In this document: positions 17,668 to 32,697 of the stretch, piece after piece
How positions within the stretch are numbered: the first letter of the stretch is position 1
Layout of the letters: every line of letters starts with the position of its first letter
Source of the DNA: Seriola aureovittata
Taxonomy: Eukaryota; Chordata; Actinopteri; Carangiformes; Carangidae
Length of the DNA stretch: 64,000 nucleotides
Direction: 5' to 3'
Assembly: GCF_021018895.1 (NCBI RefSeq)
Contig: NC_079368.1
Location: 2,436,001 to 2,500,000, forward strand
Position numbers and translations under genes: made by a program
Notes under the pieces: generated by a model
Databases searched by the model: none
The model's input: only the letters and a program-made list of their open reading frames with translations
What the model was told of the DNA's origin: nothing

Positions 17668-19912
17668 GGCTACCACAAAGAGGACACCAAGCAGTTATGG
17701 CATTCAAGTGGCATTGTATGTTGGGGTGGGAATCACAGTATTGACCCCCCAACCTGGTGACTTGACTGACTTACAGTTAACCCCTGCCTGGACTTTTGGA
17801 ATGGGCTGCCCTCTTTCCTTGTCCCCCCCCCCCCCCCACCTCATCCTCCTTCCCTCCCAGATAACAGTCCTTGTTGATCCTTCATGCCCCCCCCCCCCCC
17901 CTCTGTCATTTATGTGTTCACTTTTGCTAAAAAAAATTATAATAATATGGAACTTAGAATGAAATGGTTGGTGATGATGTGGGTGGAGCTGAAATCAAGA
18001 TATTGATTCATATCCTCTTTTTTTCTATTTGTTAAATCTTTTTATCTTTAACAGTTAGAGGTACAGCGTGTATGGCACAAGTTACTCGAGGTACCATCCT
18101 GACACACCTCAGAATACAATAACCAATGTGATGTAGATGTGTACAGATGTGCAGACGTGTACATGTACAGGACAGTGATGCTGACAAGTCTTTACATGGT
18201 TATTCTACCAAATTTGAAGTGTAAGGATGTGATCTATTCGTTGACTAGAGGACAGATCCAAGTATGAGTCTAGACCTAGAACTACTCTGTTGATGCCTCG
18301 GAACCCATCCCATCCATCCATCACATATACCTGCTCATCCAGGGACAACAACCCGCCCCCCGCCCCCCCCCACCCACACACAGTTCATGTGTAAAACGGG
18401 ACAAAAAGTCTAAACATGAATGGAAGCTATAAACAGGTCCAGGAAGGTGGAGTTTTGACTTTTGCAGTATGACTTTTATTATTGGTTAATTAGACTCATC
18501 TCCATTTGTTGTTTAAAATGAGTAGAACTGGTGAACATTATGAGACACACAAACATATACAGTTGATAGTTATGATGGTGGAAAGAAAAATGAATGATAC
18601 TAAATATACAATCTACAGTATGAAACCCCTGGGAATCTAGCACTAGCATGAGACTCAAAGGCAAACTACTCTGCTCCTCCCCTCCCTCCCTCTCTCCCTA
18701 ACTCTCCCTCCCTAACTCTCCCTGCTCCGTTAGGCCCCGCCCAGTCCTCCACCTACATTCTGGTCACGTTCGCTGTTTCAGCTGATGCAGGAATCAGGAC
18801 CTAGCCAGCCTGTGAGTCAGACCCAGTGACATCTTCCAGCAGCTAATGCTAGCTTTGGCATTCTCTGATTGGTTAGAAAGAAGAGGCTTGCTCAGAACAC
18901 TTTAGGAGGGAATATGTCGGCGCTGCTGCCAGGCTGTTCAATGAGTCTGCAGCACCTCAACACACTAACATAGTTTTTGGAGCAAATTTCAACTAAAATT
19001 ATAATTTTTGAAGTAATTCTTGAACATACTATAGCTTTAATGAAACTTTCTGACATAATGAATTGAAAACAGGTCATACCGTCTCAAAAATCCTCTGACT
19101 TTTTATTCATAGTGAAACATTTTGATGTAGGACCCAGGCTTGGATTGTATCACTTCTAGATACACTGTCTAAATGTGCTCATATAAACCAGGTTAGCCTG
19201 TAATATCTGTCTGATTTGCAGTAACATCAGCTGACACAATGTTAACTGACTCTGACAAGGGGAAAATGCATCTTTGTGTGCTTGGCTGTTGAGGATTAAA
19301 CTGAAATATTTTAGCAGCGGGAACAAACTCAGGAAAGCAGAGCCAATCGATGCCAGCTACCTTTGTTAGCAAAATTCAAATAGACAGACAAAGTTTTCAC
19401 CTTCTCAAAATAAACCCACTATATCTACTGAACTTTGAAAGAATCCAAAAGTGTGATCAGAAGAATCAGAAGACGGGCTCACATTCCAGATGTTGATGTA
19501 TATACTTGTGTATTTGTATCAGGCACAAATTCACACTGTCACTTTTCCAGAACCGTGGATCAGCTGCACTGTCTTTCACTTGTTGGACATTGTGCTCAAA
19601 CATTCAACAAAGCCTTGTCACAACAAACGTTGCTCTTAATTTCATATTGCCTCAATTTTTTGAATTTTATTTTCACATTTGTTCAACTGTTCTTTGCTTT
19701 AACACAGATTTTTGCTAACGAAGCTCATGGATCTTGTGAAAGACTTTGCTGAGTGGAGATCGCCTCCTTCGGGGTGCTGTATGTAGCAGAGAGCTGAGAG
19801 TGATTAGACAGAGACTGTGGGGGAAGAGGAGAGGTGGGCAACAGGTTTATGCGTCTGAGAATCACCTCGTATTGTGGATTGAATATGAGAGATTATATGT
19901 TATCTAAATAAA
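17668..19912 (+). other. golph3: golph3 candidate 3' UTR, with C-runs
   Basis: No other gene is visible downstream of the golph3 stop. Two poly-C runs (about 17822-17837 and 17887-17900) and a mixed C-rich run (18355-18372) fall in the first 700 bp. AATAAA occurs at 19409-19414 and 19907-19912, so the transcript may end at either. Nearer, weaker signals cannot be excluded. CT-rich CTCCCTCC repeats lie at 18673-18722. Confidence 0.4.
19907..19912 (+). terminator. golph3: Candidate polyadenylation signal AATAAA for golph3
   Basis: Canonical hexamer 2.24 kb after the stop. It is not the only one, so its use is uncertain. Confidence 0.3.
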
Positions 19913-20370
19913 GGGACCTCTAATCTGTGTACTTTCTTTGACCCTAGAAAATAAACCAAGAGCTTGGAAGTGCCTCATCATACAACTGATTTTAATATTT
20001 ATTTGAAACTCATGGACCTTGAACACAACATTTTTGTCCCATGTGAAGCCTCGGGTCAGTTAATTGATGTATGAGGGCATAAATCACAGTCTGTGTGTTT
20101 CCTGTAGTTCACCAGTTGGACACATGAACTATATTGTGGATTGCAAATCAACCACTGCTCACCCTGGCACATGAGGTGATGAGTTTTCCGCAACTCCAGA
20201 CTTTGTTTCAGTTTCTCTCTTTTATAACATGTTAAACCTCTATGGATATAAATGGATATTTTTTTTTCAAACTGACCATTAATTTAATGATGGCTCTAAA
20301 ACACGAGATAAGTGACTGCGTGTTCACCAGCTTCACTCTGACACAACCATTTAAATGGAGTTCATCATTG

Positions 20371-20738
20371 AGTGGTTCTCAACCTTTTTAGCCACATGAT
20401 GTTACTTTGCGTTAGCCCACCTTCACATATCTGACATTGGTCTCATCTTGAGCTGGCAGACTTTCCACTACATATTCAGACACTGTACAGTAGCTGGTTA
20501 ACATTTAGCATCTGCCGCTGTGCTGTGCCACGCTCAGTCTGCTGCTCCGACTTCTCCCTCCCAGATTCTCACACACTCATTTCACTCACTCACTCAAATC
20601 TGTTGCATAAGGACATTATAACATTGGTGTGGGAGATTTGATAGAAAAGTCATATTCAAAAGTATTTATTATTTATTTATTTGAAAAACATCCCGCTACC
20701 CTCAAAATAATCTCACGCCCGCCGGGTTGAGAACCACT
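20371..20738. mobile_element. hAT/Charlie-type MITE
   Basis: The ends AGTGGTTCTCAACC (20371-20384) and GGTTGAGAACCACT (20725-20738) are perfect 14-bp inverted repeats. CAGTGGTTCTCAACC is the known end of hAT-Charlie-like elements. The element is 368 bp with no coding region. Flanking 8-bp sequences do not match, so the target duplication has decayed or rearrangement occurred. Confidence 0.8.
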
Positions 20739-21389
20739 GAATTAAGGGTGAGAGCAGTGAGTTTCAGTTTATGCTGTGTGTCTGGAGGGTCAAGCACCTG
20801 CTTCACTGTGGACTCAATAACTAGCTCTGATCAACAAAATCTGCTCAGATTTGTCTGTGAATTTAATTACAAAATACAAAATTAAACCTAAATAACTTCA
20901 CATGGAAGAATACACAGGTGAAGCCCATGAGATCTCAGTCACTCTCAGGGTCCTGGCTCTTATATAATTACTGAGGATACAACAAATACAGGAATATATG
21001 ATTACAAGTGGTTTCCCTATTTTTTTGTGAACAATTTTTATGGCGTGTTGACAGAATGAATATCAGCAGGAGAAAATTTTTAAAGAAAAGAGCATGTATG
21101 CATATACATATATGCTTCTGAATTAAATAAACTTAGAACTTATTCATGGTATATTGTAGCCATCTATAAAATTAACAACTGTACAAATGAAGATAATATA
21201 CAAGCATACTTGACATATACCTTAACTTGTAGCATAAATACAGGTTAATATATACCTCCATTGTCTTAATTCATATCCTTATGTTCGTATGTGCCAATCC
21301 TGTTCATATACACCCACATGCACATGCCTGCACATACATATAAACATATACACAACTAAATGTCAACAATTAAGAATAATCACCCCTGA

Positions 21390-21902
21390 TTTCCCTCCCT
21401 AGTGAGTGATCAACAAATCTGCAGTGTTTTCATGACAATGTGTGGTGGCGGTTTCCACCGTACAACCAGGATTTTCTTTGTAGCAGTTAGGCCAGACAGC
21501 CATATCCTTTTTTTTTAGTAGACAGACATGGGGACCTTGGGGCACTCCCTGAACCTTGTGGACAGAATTAACATAGAGGAGATGGAGCAGATTTAAGCAG
21601 ATGTCTGATTTTAGGTGTTAAGTAGGTTCTGTGCACAAATCTTAGAGGAATAGTTTGGTGGTTAGGATTTTTTGATGTGTATCTGATGTTCTTTCAGATA
21701 GTTTCCCAAGCTACTTCAGTAGAACTGTAGTCATTTTACCAGGTCGCTTGTAATGGGAATACATTGTAGATACAGTCCCACTGGTCCTGCTGGTGTTATA
21801 CAGTTGCCCTGTGAGCTCATGCTTAGAGAGTTCAGAAGTCCATGGAACCCCTAATGCTGTTAAGGTAGACCGAAGCTGCAAGTATATATATAATATAATA
21901 TA

Positions 21903-21960
<58 letters not shown>

Positions 21961-22330
21961 AATAACAGGTAAGTTATACTATAGCTGTAATTCTTGAATT
22001 AATACAATATCAATATTTTTGCTATCTATAAACTCCTCTCTTGGTTATCCTGTTCAAACCCTGCACATTCCCTGTCAAAACAGAAAGACTAGTCATTAGT
22101 GTCAAAGGGAAATATAAGACATTTAACAATAGTCAAAAAATGTGGTCAGTTCAATTCTGAGGGGGAAACTGAAATGCCGGAGTTGGAAGTTCTGTCTGCA
22201 AAGTTCAGATCTCTCCCTGTAGTGTTTCAGTGAAAGACGCCGATGTCTCACTGACAGTGGTCTGAATAATCTCAGCAATGTCTTCAGGTTTCATCCCAGC
22301 ACCGCCTGAACGCGACATTGTGCTCAGCAA
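21390..22330 (-). pseudogene. Possible LINE-1-type remnant, internally deleted
   Basis: On the minus strand 21390-21530 reads LSGLTATKKILVVRWKPPP followed by a Leu-rich tail. This is similar to the C-terminal region of fish L1 ORF2 (a Gly-Leu, Ala-x-Lys-Lys, Arg-Trp-Lys pattern before a Trp-rich end). Upstream, 22205-22320 contains an ATG frame beginning MSRSGGAGMKPEDIAEIIQT that could be the start of an ORF1. Only about 0.7 kb separates them, with a TA array between. If they belong together most of the element is deleted. The assignment is tentative. Confidence 0.35.
21880..21960. repeat. (TA)n / (TAATA)n array followed by (GA)n
   Basis: TATATATA, then TAATATAATATAATA, then about 20 TA units and about 8 GA units. 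Simple sequence. Confidence 0.95.
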
Positions 22331-22556
22331 ACAATTAACACGCGGACGCAGTGTTTGCTGAGAGGGGAATCAATCTCAGGATCGGTTGTTAATACAAAAA
22401 ATAACACTAATAATAAATTATAATGTATAAATAAATATATCAAATATTTAAAACATACATCATTCAAATACTTATGACTATTGATGTGTAATCACTAATA
22501 TAAATAAATTAAAAGGGAATAGAGAAAAATTATATAAAGAACCTAAAGGAAAATTT

Positions 22557-22595
22557 GGGCAGGGAGGGAGGTAAGGTGGGGGGATGGGGAGGGGT
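22557..22595 (+). other. G-rich tract, G-quadruplex candidate
   Basis: Within 39 bases there are at least five runs of three or more G (GGG, GGG, GGG, GGGGGG, GGGG, GGGG) with short loops. This meets the usual four-run pattern for a G-quadruplex on the plus strand. It sits in otherwise AT-rich DNA. Confidence 0.7.
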
Positions 22596-22599
22596 AATC

Positions 22600-23994
22600 T
22601 ATGAAAGAGGTCCATTTATGAAAACATTTTGCTGCGGTGCCTTTCACAGAATATATTATCTTTTCCTACTTAATAAAATACATGACATCCTTAAGCCACA
22701 GAGAAATAGAGCCTTAGGAGATTTCCATAAAAGTAAAATACGTCGTCTTGCCAAAAGAAAGGTAAAGGGTCCCGGCTCTTTCTACACATCATGCTTTCAC
22801 CACAACCACTGTTTAGCTGCCGTGCATGGACAAAGTACAAATCAGTATTCTTGAAAACGAGACTGTAACTGCTGTCAGAGGCACCTCGACTGCTGAACCC
22901 AGACTAAACAACCAAGTCAATTTTTCTATCAAATATTTTGAATTTTCAATTTCAAATGTAAGTATTTTTCTGTTAGTGAGCAGTGCAGAAACTCAACATG
23001 GTGATTACATTATGTGCATATACAGGCTGTTGGTACAGGTACATCTCCTTTAAATGTCTAAGTGAAAGTAATTCATAGATGGGAAGGGTTTAGTCCTGTG
23101 AGCCAAATCAATGGACCTGCAGAGTATTTTATTTTGAAGTTCTACAGCACACGTCAATGTCCATGTGTCCGACTGTGCAGAGCTGGACTGAGGGAATGCT
23201 GAAGGAAGCCTCAAGTAACAATGACACTAAGAACCAGAATCTCTGATTGGCTGCCATGCTCCCAGACCTGCTCCTCCTCCTGTCAGAGGGCAGGTGAGAG
23301 ACGGAGATGAAAACATGTCATGCTCCAACTTTCCTGACCGTGACAGACAAAACATGATAAACCTCGTTCCTGAAGCACTTAAGTTTAGTTTCTGATACAT
23401 AGCTGGAGACAGGAGGAGAGAACCCGGGTGGGCGACTTGATGCAGTGAGTGGAGCAACTGTGGAAACTCAGCTGAGCTCACCTGGGTTTCAGGTAAGGTG
23501 TACATGCTCCTCTTATCATACAGTGGTAATTAAACCCCCCAGACCTGACAACAAATCATTTTACCAGTTCTACATGAGCTGTGAATATTGGATACACAAG
23601 CTACTACAAATGCAAAATAGACACTATATATCAAGATAACCCAGTTAGCATCACCAGCAAAATAAGTTGTTTACACATCATGAAGTTTAACATTCAAAAG
23701 GTCAATAGGAATCGATTGTTCATTTACAAATATAAACTTTTCTATATTTTGTGAAAATAAATATAAAAGAACAAGTCAATAAAAAATAATCCAAGAAGAA
23801 TGAGGAATGATAGTAGAAAACAGGTGAGACTATGGTTGACTAACGTGTGATTATTTATGACGTATCAAATTACATTAATGAATCAATCTGTGTCATAATC
23901 TCTAACATCTAATTTTAATTTTACAATCAGAGACGATGTTTGTAAAGATAATAGTGTAACTTCATACATCATCGTAGTACATTTATTTGTTGAC
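22600..23994. other. dtx3l: Intergenic DNA downstream of dtx3l
   Basis: No coding exon supported. 23227-23505 is open on the minus strand but shows no domain. The 3' UTR of the minus-strand dtx3l should begin here; a minus-strand AATAAA at 23982-23987 is very close to the stop and another, more distal, signal is likely used. Confidence 0.4.
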
Positions 23995-27609
<3,615 letters not shown>

Positions 27610-28975
27610 CTGCAAAAAGACATGACAGGTAACGTTAGCTATTAGCTACATACCTCCATCTCAATGCAGTGTGAAGGTGATGCAGTAATGTGTTACTGGG
27701 CACTGTATTCATTACAACAGGGCTGAAAGGATTACTCCAGAACAATCACAATTACTCTAGATTCAAATTAAATTAATAATCTGTAACTCTTTCACATTAA
27801 AATGTTGTTGTTTTCTTAAATTATCCCAAATATCTCCATCAATTCTAAAACCAGAGAAAACTGTGATTTTAATCATCGTAATGTTACATTTTATTTAGTC
27901 ATCTGTCAGTGACATCATATCCTCTATGTACATGTGTCATTGTGTTTGTCTGCCAGAAGCTAAAAATGTACTTTTATCTAGTTTTAAGCCACATACACTT
28001 TTTACACCTTGGTGGTTTTCAGCTCTATATTTGAACCAGATGAAGGATTTTAGTCGTCGGACGTCTGGATCTGAAGTTATCAGAGAAACAAGCTGAGGAA
28101 ATGTTAGACAGCTCAGCTCCCAGCTGCTGCAGACGTCCTGATTTTCAAACTGCATTATTCATTCACCAGTTTTAATCCCCTGGTCTGTTTGTTATGGAGA
28201 GGAGGATCATTGTGGATAATTCAGCTGCTGGTAAAAACCATAGACTGTAAATAAAGATGTCATGTGTCTGCCGAAGAGTGTCGGGTGGAATCGCTGATTT
28301 TTTGTGTTATACTAACGTAGGTAGATGTTTCATGAGCTGTTGCAGCTGTTTAATCATAAACCAACGTATGCTTTGTGTGTTAGCCGAAGCTAACGTTAGA
28401 TAGCACTGGGTGTAAGCGACATCAGCTATGCTAGTAGACAGTGTAGCTAACTTTATGATTACACATAATGTTGTCTTGTATGTAATCTGTGCAGCCTGTA
28501 TGTCTGCACTGTAGTTGTGAGTAGATGTGGCTTGATAGTATTTATCTTATGTCTGTCATGGCTGCGAACGGGACTTTGTGTTTTGGGTTTTTTAGTTGTG
28601 AGAGACTCCACAACTTCCAAACCTTTAAAACAGGGATTGATGAGACCACCACCCCCCCGCTCCACCTCCACCACTTCGTCAGTTTGTCTCCCACCCGTTG
28701 AGCGCAGCTTCATGTGATAGAAACGTAGCTTAGCTCTTCAAACCTCGGAAAATCAGGTCGTTGGCGACGCGTTTACAAACGTACAAAGTTTTTAAGAAGT
28801 TGTAATGAAGGTGTAATTGCTTAGACCACTGTTACTCATATAAATGCATCCTTCTCTATGTGTAGCTCGCTTTACATACTACACGCTTTGTGTAGCATAC
28901 AAAGAGATGCTAAATAAAACGACTTCATTGTTTGTGCTGTAAGTGTAAGGAAAAGGCATGTATCATTTTAAAGAT
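27610..28975. other. dtx3l: Putative 5' region of dtx3l
   Basis: The first dtx3l exon should lie here or further upstream. On the minus strand an ATG at 28711-28713 begins a frame (MKLRSTGGRQTDEVVE) that could splice in phase 0 at GAG followed by gtggag, but the donor is only moderate. 27718-27745 (CAGGGCTGAAAGGATTACTC) looks like one edge of a DNA transposon. AT content falls and CpG rises around 28560-28780. Confidence 0.3.
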
Positions 28976-28981
28976 TTTATT
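28976..28981 (-). terminator. Polyadenylation signal for the 29.3-kb gene
   Basis: AATAAA on the minus strand, about 300 bp downstream of the TAA at 29279-29281, a plausible 3' UTR length. Confidence 0.45.
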
Positions 28982-29278
28982 CAAAAAAGTCAGAACAGAT
29001 TGTGCATATAAATAATAAAATACAAATTTAAATATTTACACAAGTATAAAGAGAAAAAAATATTACTTGGTATTGTTACATCCTCCTGGGAAAAAGGACA
29101 GCAAATTACTTGATGTATAGAGTGATAAAGCACAGATTATTGCCTGTCAGTGCTATTGCAGTTTACTCTACTATGAAACCTTGATACTGTCCATGTGGAT
29201 CTGGTCCTAGTCACATATTTTTCCAGACACAGCAACAAGGGATAACAACTGTAACCGTGTCCTAGTGCTCTGTTGTTG

Positions 29279-29401
29279 TTACACATCAAACTGTCTGTAA
29301 ACTGCATAGCTGAACTTCTGGTTCATCTCCCCTGGATCTGGATAATCAGCCACTGCCCAGGTGCCATTCCAGATGTGTCTGGCAATGTGCAGGACCCCCT
29401 T
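29279..29401 (-). CDS. Terminal exon of an unrecognised gene
   Basis: A good acceptor (attgtattttgcag) opens a phase-0 frame of 40 codons: KGVLHIARHIWNGTWAVADY, then PDPGEMNQKFSYAVYRQFDV and TAA. The peptide looks like real protein (Trp- and aromatic-rich, no low complexity) and a polyadenylation signal follows. I do not recognise the family. The string YAVYRQF faintly recalls the YRQF of the P2X7 C-terminal domain, but nothing around it agrees. Confidence 0.5.
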   Translation of the reverse strand, partial: KGVLHIARHIWNGTWAVADYPDPGEMNQKFSYAVYRQFDV

Positions 29402-29409
29402 CTGCAAAA

Positions 29410-29465
29410 TACAATACCAGTCAAAAGTTTGGACACACTTTCCCGAACCTTTGACTGGTACTGTA
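29410..29465. mobile_element. 52-bp Tc1-type hairpin remnant with TA duplication
   Basis: The left end TACAATACCAGTCAAAAG and right end (complement) TACAGTACCAGTCAAAGG are the ends of a common Tc1/mariner family (CAGTACCAGTCAAAAGTTTG). Only 52 bp remain between flanking TA dinucleotides. It sits in the 158-bp intron 29402-29559, eight bases from the 3' splice site. Confidence 0.8.
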
Positions 29466-29559
29466 TATGATTCCATGTGTGGCAGCATGGAAGTGCAGGA
29501 GTGATGTTGTGGTGTCCTTTACATTTCTGGCTGATGCAGCAGGTAGGATGACCTGTTAC

Positions 29560-29690
29560 CGGAGGTCCTGGTTGAGGAGAATCTGCTGATGTCATTTGTA
29601 ACATATGAAACATCAGTCTTGGGTCACAGAGCTCAGACAGAGCTCCAGCAGGTGATGCGACTGTTCCAAGTCCAGCTCTCAAATTCTGGT
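29560..29690 (-). CDS. Penultimate exon of an unrecognised gene
   Basis: Acceptor ttgctgcacag; 131 bp; donor CCG followed by gtaaca. The frame enters in phase 1 and leaves in phase 0, matching the phase-0 start of the terminal exon. It encodes about 43 residues including LRAGLGTVASPAGAL, ELCDPRLMFHMLQ and a Pro-rich end. The alternative donor at AAAT followed by gtaaag would give an immediate stop after splicing, which favours the one chosen. Upstream exons were not found. Confidence 0.45.
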
Positions 29691-29854
29691 CTGTGCAGCA
29701 ACAGATAACAAACACAATTAGATATTGTTATAGAACAGAGCTTTATTGAATTTTGTATTAGTGGTGCTGGTCAGAAAAAACAGAAATAATTTGCTATTAT
29801 AGATACCTGCTCATCTGCACCTGTTCTCCCTTTCCCATGACCTCCTCTGCCTCA

Positions 29855-29885
<31 letters not shown>

Positions 29886-31104
29886 ACCTGAGCCTGGCCT
29901 GTGTAATATGAGGCGAAATCAGAGCTAGCAATGCGTTTATCCTGGAAGCTCTAACATGCAAAACAATGTAATATGTGAAAAAACGTCAGTGTAGCTACAT
30001 AGGTGCTACAGTTTTTTCATAGACATGCAACAGAAAATTCTAGATAACAGTTCAAAAGAAACATTAGCTGTACTAGTAATATAGCTAGCTTAGCATTAGT
30101 AGTGTAGCTAACTTTGTTGGTGTTTCTAGCTTTGTCTGATAAACAACCTTACTGCAGGTGGCTACTAGCTAGCCAGCGATAAGTTATTGCATGTAACTGT
30201 ATTTCCAACAATAAATCACCCAGCTTGACAGCTTTGAGTACGAGCGAGTCATTACATTCATTATGGTAATCTTATGTTTTCTTACTTGTGAATGAGCCAT
30301 TCCTTATTGGGATATCACAACGACAATCCCTGCTCCGCTCTCTCTCTCTCTCTCTCGTCCACTCGGGCAGTGCTTTAGGGGAGTGGCCGTGGAGGGATGT
30401 CTGAAGGGACGGGGTACGTACACCAGCTTTAATGTGAAACTGCTTCATCCAGTGTTTTTAACAGTGGAATCACCGAGTCTGTTTGATTTCCTGAACCACT
30501 GGCACTGAAGGAATCCAAACCAGAAGCTTATGGTAATGTCGGTGAAGACAAGAACTTGCATGATCCCACACGATTTCATGACGTCATCCAACACTGTCTT
30601 TTGTTATTGTTTTGAAAGAGAGACCCATAGAGGCAGAAGTTAAAAGACTGTGTGTTTAAAAAGGGGTCAAACTCTCTGCGTCAAAGATTTGGAACAGGGA
30701 ATTATATACACAGGGCTGTCCCCCTGTCAATGACTTGATGCATCATTGGAGAAGACCCTTAGCTGACTCACATCTCAAGACATTTTCTTTCTTCACAGTA
30801 AACAGAACAATGCAGGGACAGTGTGACAGGCTGTAAACTAGCAGGGGAGCGGAGCTATGACCAAGACAGCAACTTTTACTTTTTCCGACTGTGATGAAAT
30901 CTGATGCATTCACATGCCAGATGGACTAAGACATTGAAATGGTCCTGAGGTAAAACATGGAGTTGCAGCAGCTGATCTAAAAATAAAGACAACTTGGAAG
31001 GGGCGAAAGCAAAATGAGGAGATGAGCAGTAAAAATGGAAGCAATTTAATTTGAAAGTGGCTTGCACCAGTGTTGGAGAGCTGGTCGACACCAAACAGTC
31101 CAAA
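29691..31104. other. Non-coding, upstream of the unrecognised gene
   Basis: Contains the poly-C run at 29855-29883, a (TC)9 run at about 30337-30356 and AT-rich DNA. No exon could be assigned, although earlier exons of the 29.3-kb gene should lie in this direction. Confidence 0.4.
29855..29883. repeat. Poly-C run, 29 bases
   Basis: Uninterrupted C run. Such runs are hard to sequence, so the exact length is uncertain. Confidence 0.9.
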
Positions 31105-32697
31105 TACTGTGGCAAGAAAAATTATGTGAACCTTTTGGAATGTCATGGTTTTCTGAATAAATTTGTCATAAAATCTGATCTTCATCCAAGTCAAGGGTAT
31201 TGACAAATATAATGTGTCTAAAATAATAACAAGAAAAAATCTGATCTTTCATGTCTTTATTGAACACACTCATTCAACATTCAAAATGGCAGTGGAAATA
31301 GTAAGTGAACCCTTAGAATTAATAACTGGTTGACCCCCCCTTAGCAGCAATAACCTCAACCAGGCGTTTCCTGTAGCTCTGGATCAGAACTGCACATCGT
31401 TGGAGGAATATTTTGTCCCGTTCTTCCTGGCAGAACTGCTTAAGCTCTGCCATATTCTTTGGACATCTCATGTGTATGACTCTCTTCAAGATATAGCATT
31501 TCTATTGGGTTGAGGTCTGGGCTCTGACTTGTTTTTCTGAAACCATTCTGTTGTGAACTTGCTCCGGTGTTTTGGGTCGTTGTCCTGTTGCATCACCCAC
31601 TTTCTAGAGAGTTTCAGCTGATGTACAGACATTCTCAGATGATCCTGAAGAATTCTCTGATAAACTTGGGAATTCATCTTCCCCTCAATGATTGCAAGCT
31701 GACCAGGCCCTGATGCAGCAGAGCGGGCCCAAATCATGAGGTTTCCTCCACCATACTTTACGGTTGGGATGATGTTTTCATGACGATATGCCACGCCCTT
31801 TCTACGCCAGATGTAGTGCTGGGTGTTTTTTCCAAATAGTTCAATCTTAGTTTCATCAGTCCACAAAACATTTTGCCAATGCCGCTGTGGAGTGTCAATG
31901 TGCTCTTTTGCAAACTTCAGGCGTGCAGCAATGTTCTTTTTAGTAAGCAGTGGCTTCCTTCGTGGTGTCCTGCCGTAGATACCCTGCTTGTTCAATGTTT
32001 TACGTATTGTAGACTCATGAACAGAGATGTTCCATGAGCCAGTTCCAATGATGCCTTCAAATCTTTGGCTGTCATTCGGGGTTGTTTCTTTACCTCATTG
32101 ATGAGTCTTCGTTGTGCTCTTGGTGTCATTTTGACTGGGCGTCCACTTCTTGGTAGAGTAGCAACAGTCCCACAGTGTCTCCATTTGTAGATTGTTTGCC
32201 TAACTGTAGACTGGTGAATTTCTAAAGTCTTTGAAATCACTTTGTAACCCTTGCCATCTTTATGTAAATCAACAATTCTTGATCGTAGATCCTCTGAAAG
32301 CTCTTTTTGGCGAGGCATGGCTCACATAAACGTGTTCTTCTTTTGCAAAACAAACTCCAAAAGTTTGGGGGGTTTTTATCAGTCAAAGTAGCTTTAGGCC
32401 ACACCCCCAAACTCATTGTCTTAACGAGACTCCAGGTATGCTAAAACCTGACACCAATTAGCTTTTTTGAGGTCATTAATTCAAGGGTTCACATACTTTT
32501 TCCGCTAGCACTATGAGGATTTTTTGGTTATTCTCAATAAAGACATGAAAGATCTTTTTTTTTTGTGGTATTATTTAAGACACATTATATTTGTCAATAT
32601 CCTTGACTTTGATGAATATCGGATCACATTTTATGACAAATTTACTCAGAAAACCATGTTATTCCAAAAGGTTCACATACTTTTTCTTGCCACTGTA
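31105..32697 (-). mobile_element. Tc1-like transposon, nearly full length, IR/DR ends
   Basis: Flanked by TA on both sides (31105-31106, 32696-32697). The ends CTGTGGCAAGAAAAATTATG and (complement) CAGTGGCAAGAAAAAGTATG begin inverted repeats of about 210 bp. Each holds an outer and an inner copy of a GTGAACC-containing motif: outer near 31116-31140 and 32664-32690, inner near 31292-31320 and 32474-32510. This is the IR/DR arrangement of the Sleeping Beauty-type Tc1 group. The inner transposase frame is damaged. Confidence 0.93.
31486..32318 (-). pseudogene. Broken Tc1 transposase
   Basis: The start ([16 protein letters not shown]) opens the paired-like N-terminal DNA-binding domain with two helix-turn-helix units and a GRPVK linker. 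After KASLELA the frame is disrupted at about 32025-32032 by a net 5-base insertion compared with other family members. The second frame (NKQGIYGRTPRRK, VLWTDETKIELFG, WVMQQDNDPKH) holds the first two catalytic Asp residues in their usual settings. After KNK a small deletion shifts the frame, so the third acidic residue (in the LNPIE region) is out of frame. Not functional. Confidence 0.92.

Noticed and set aside
29279..29488. Resemblance of YAVYRQF to the P2X7 C-terminal domain
   Set aside because: Only four residues (YRQF) agree; the cysteine/histidine pattern of that domain is absent after correct splicing.
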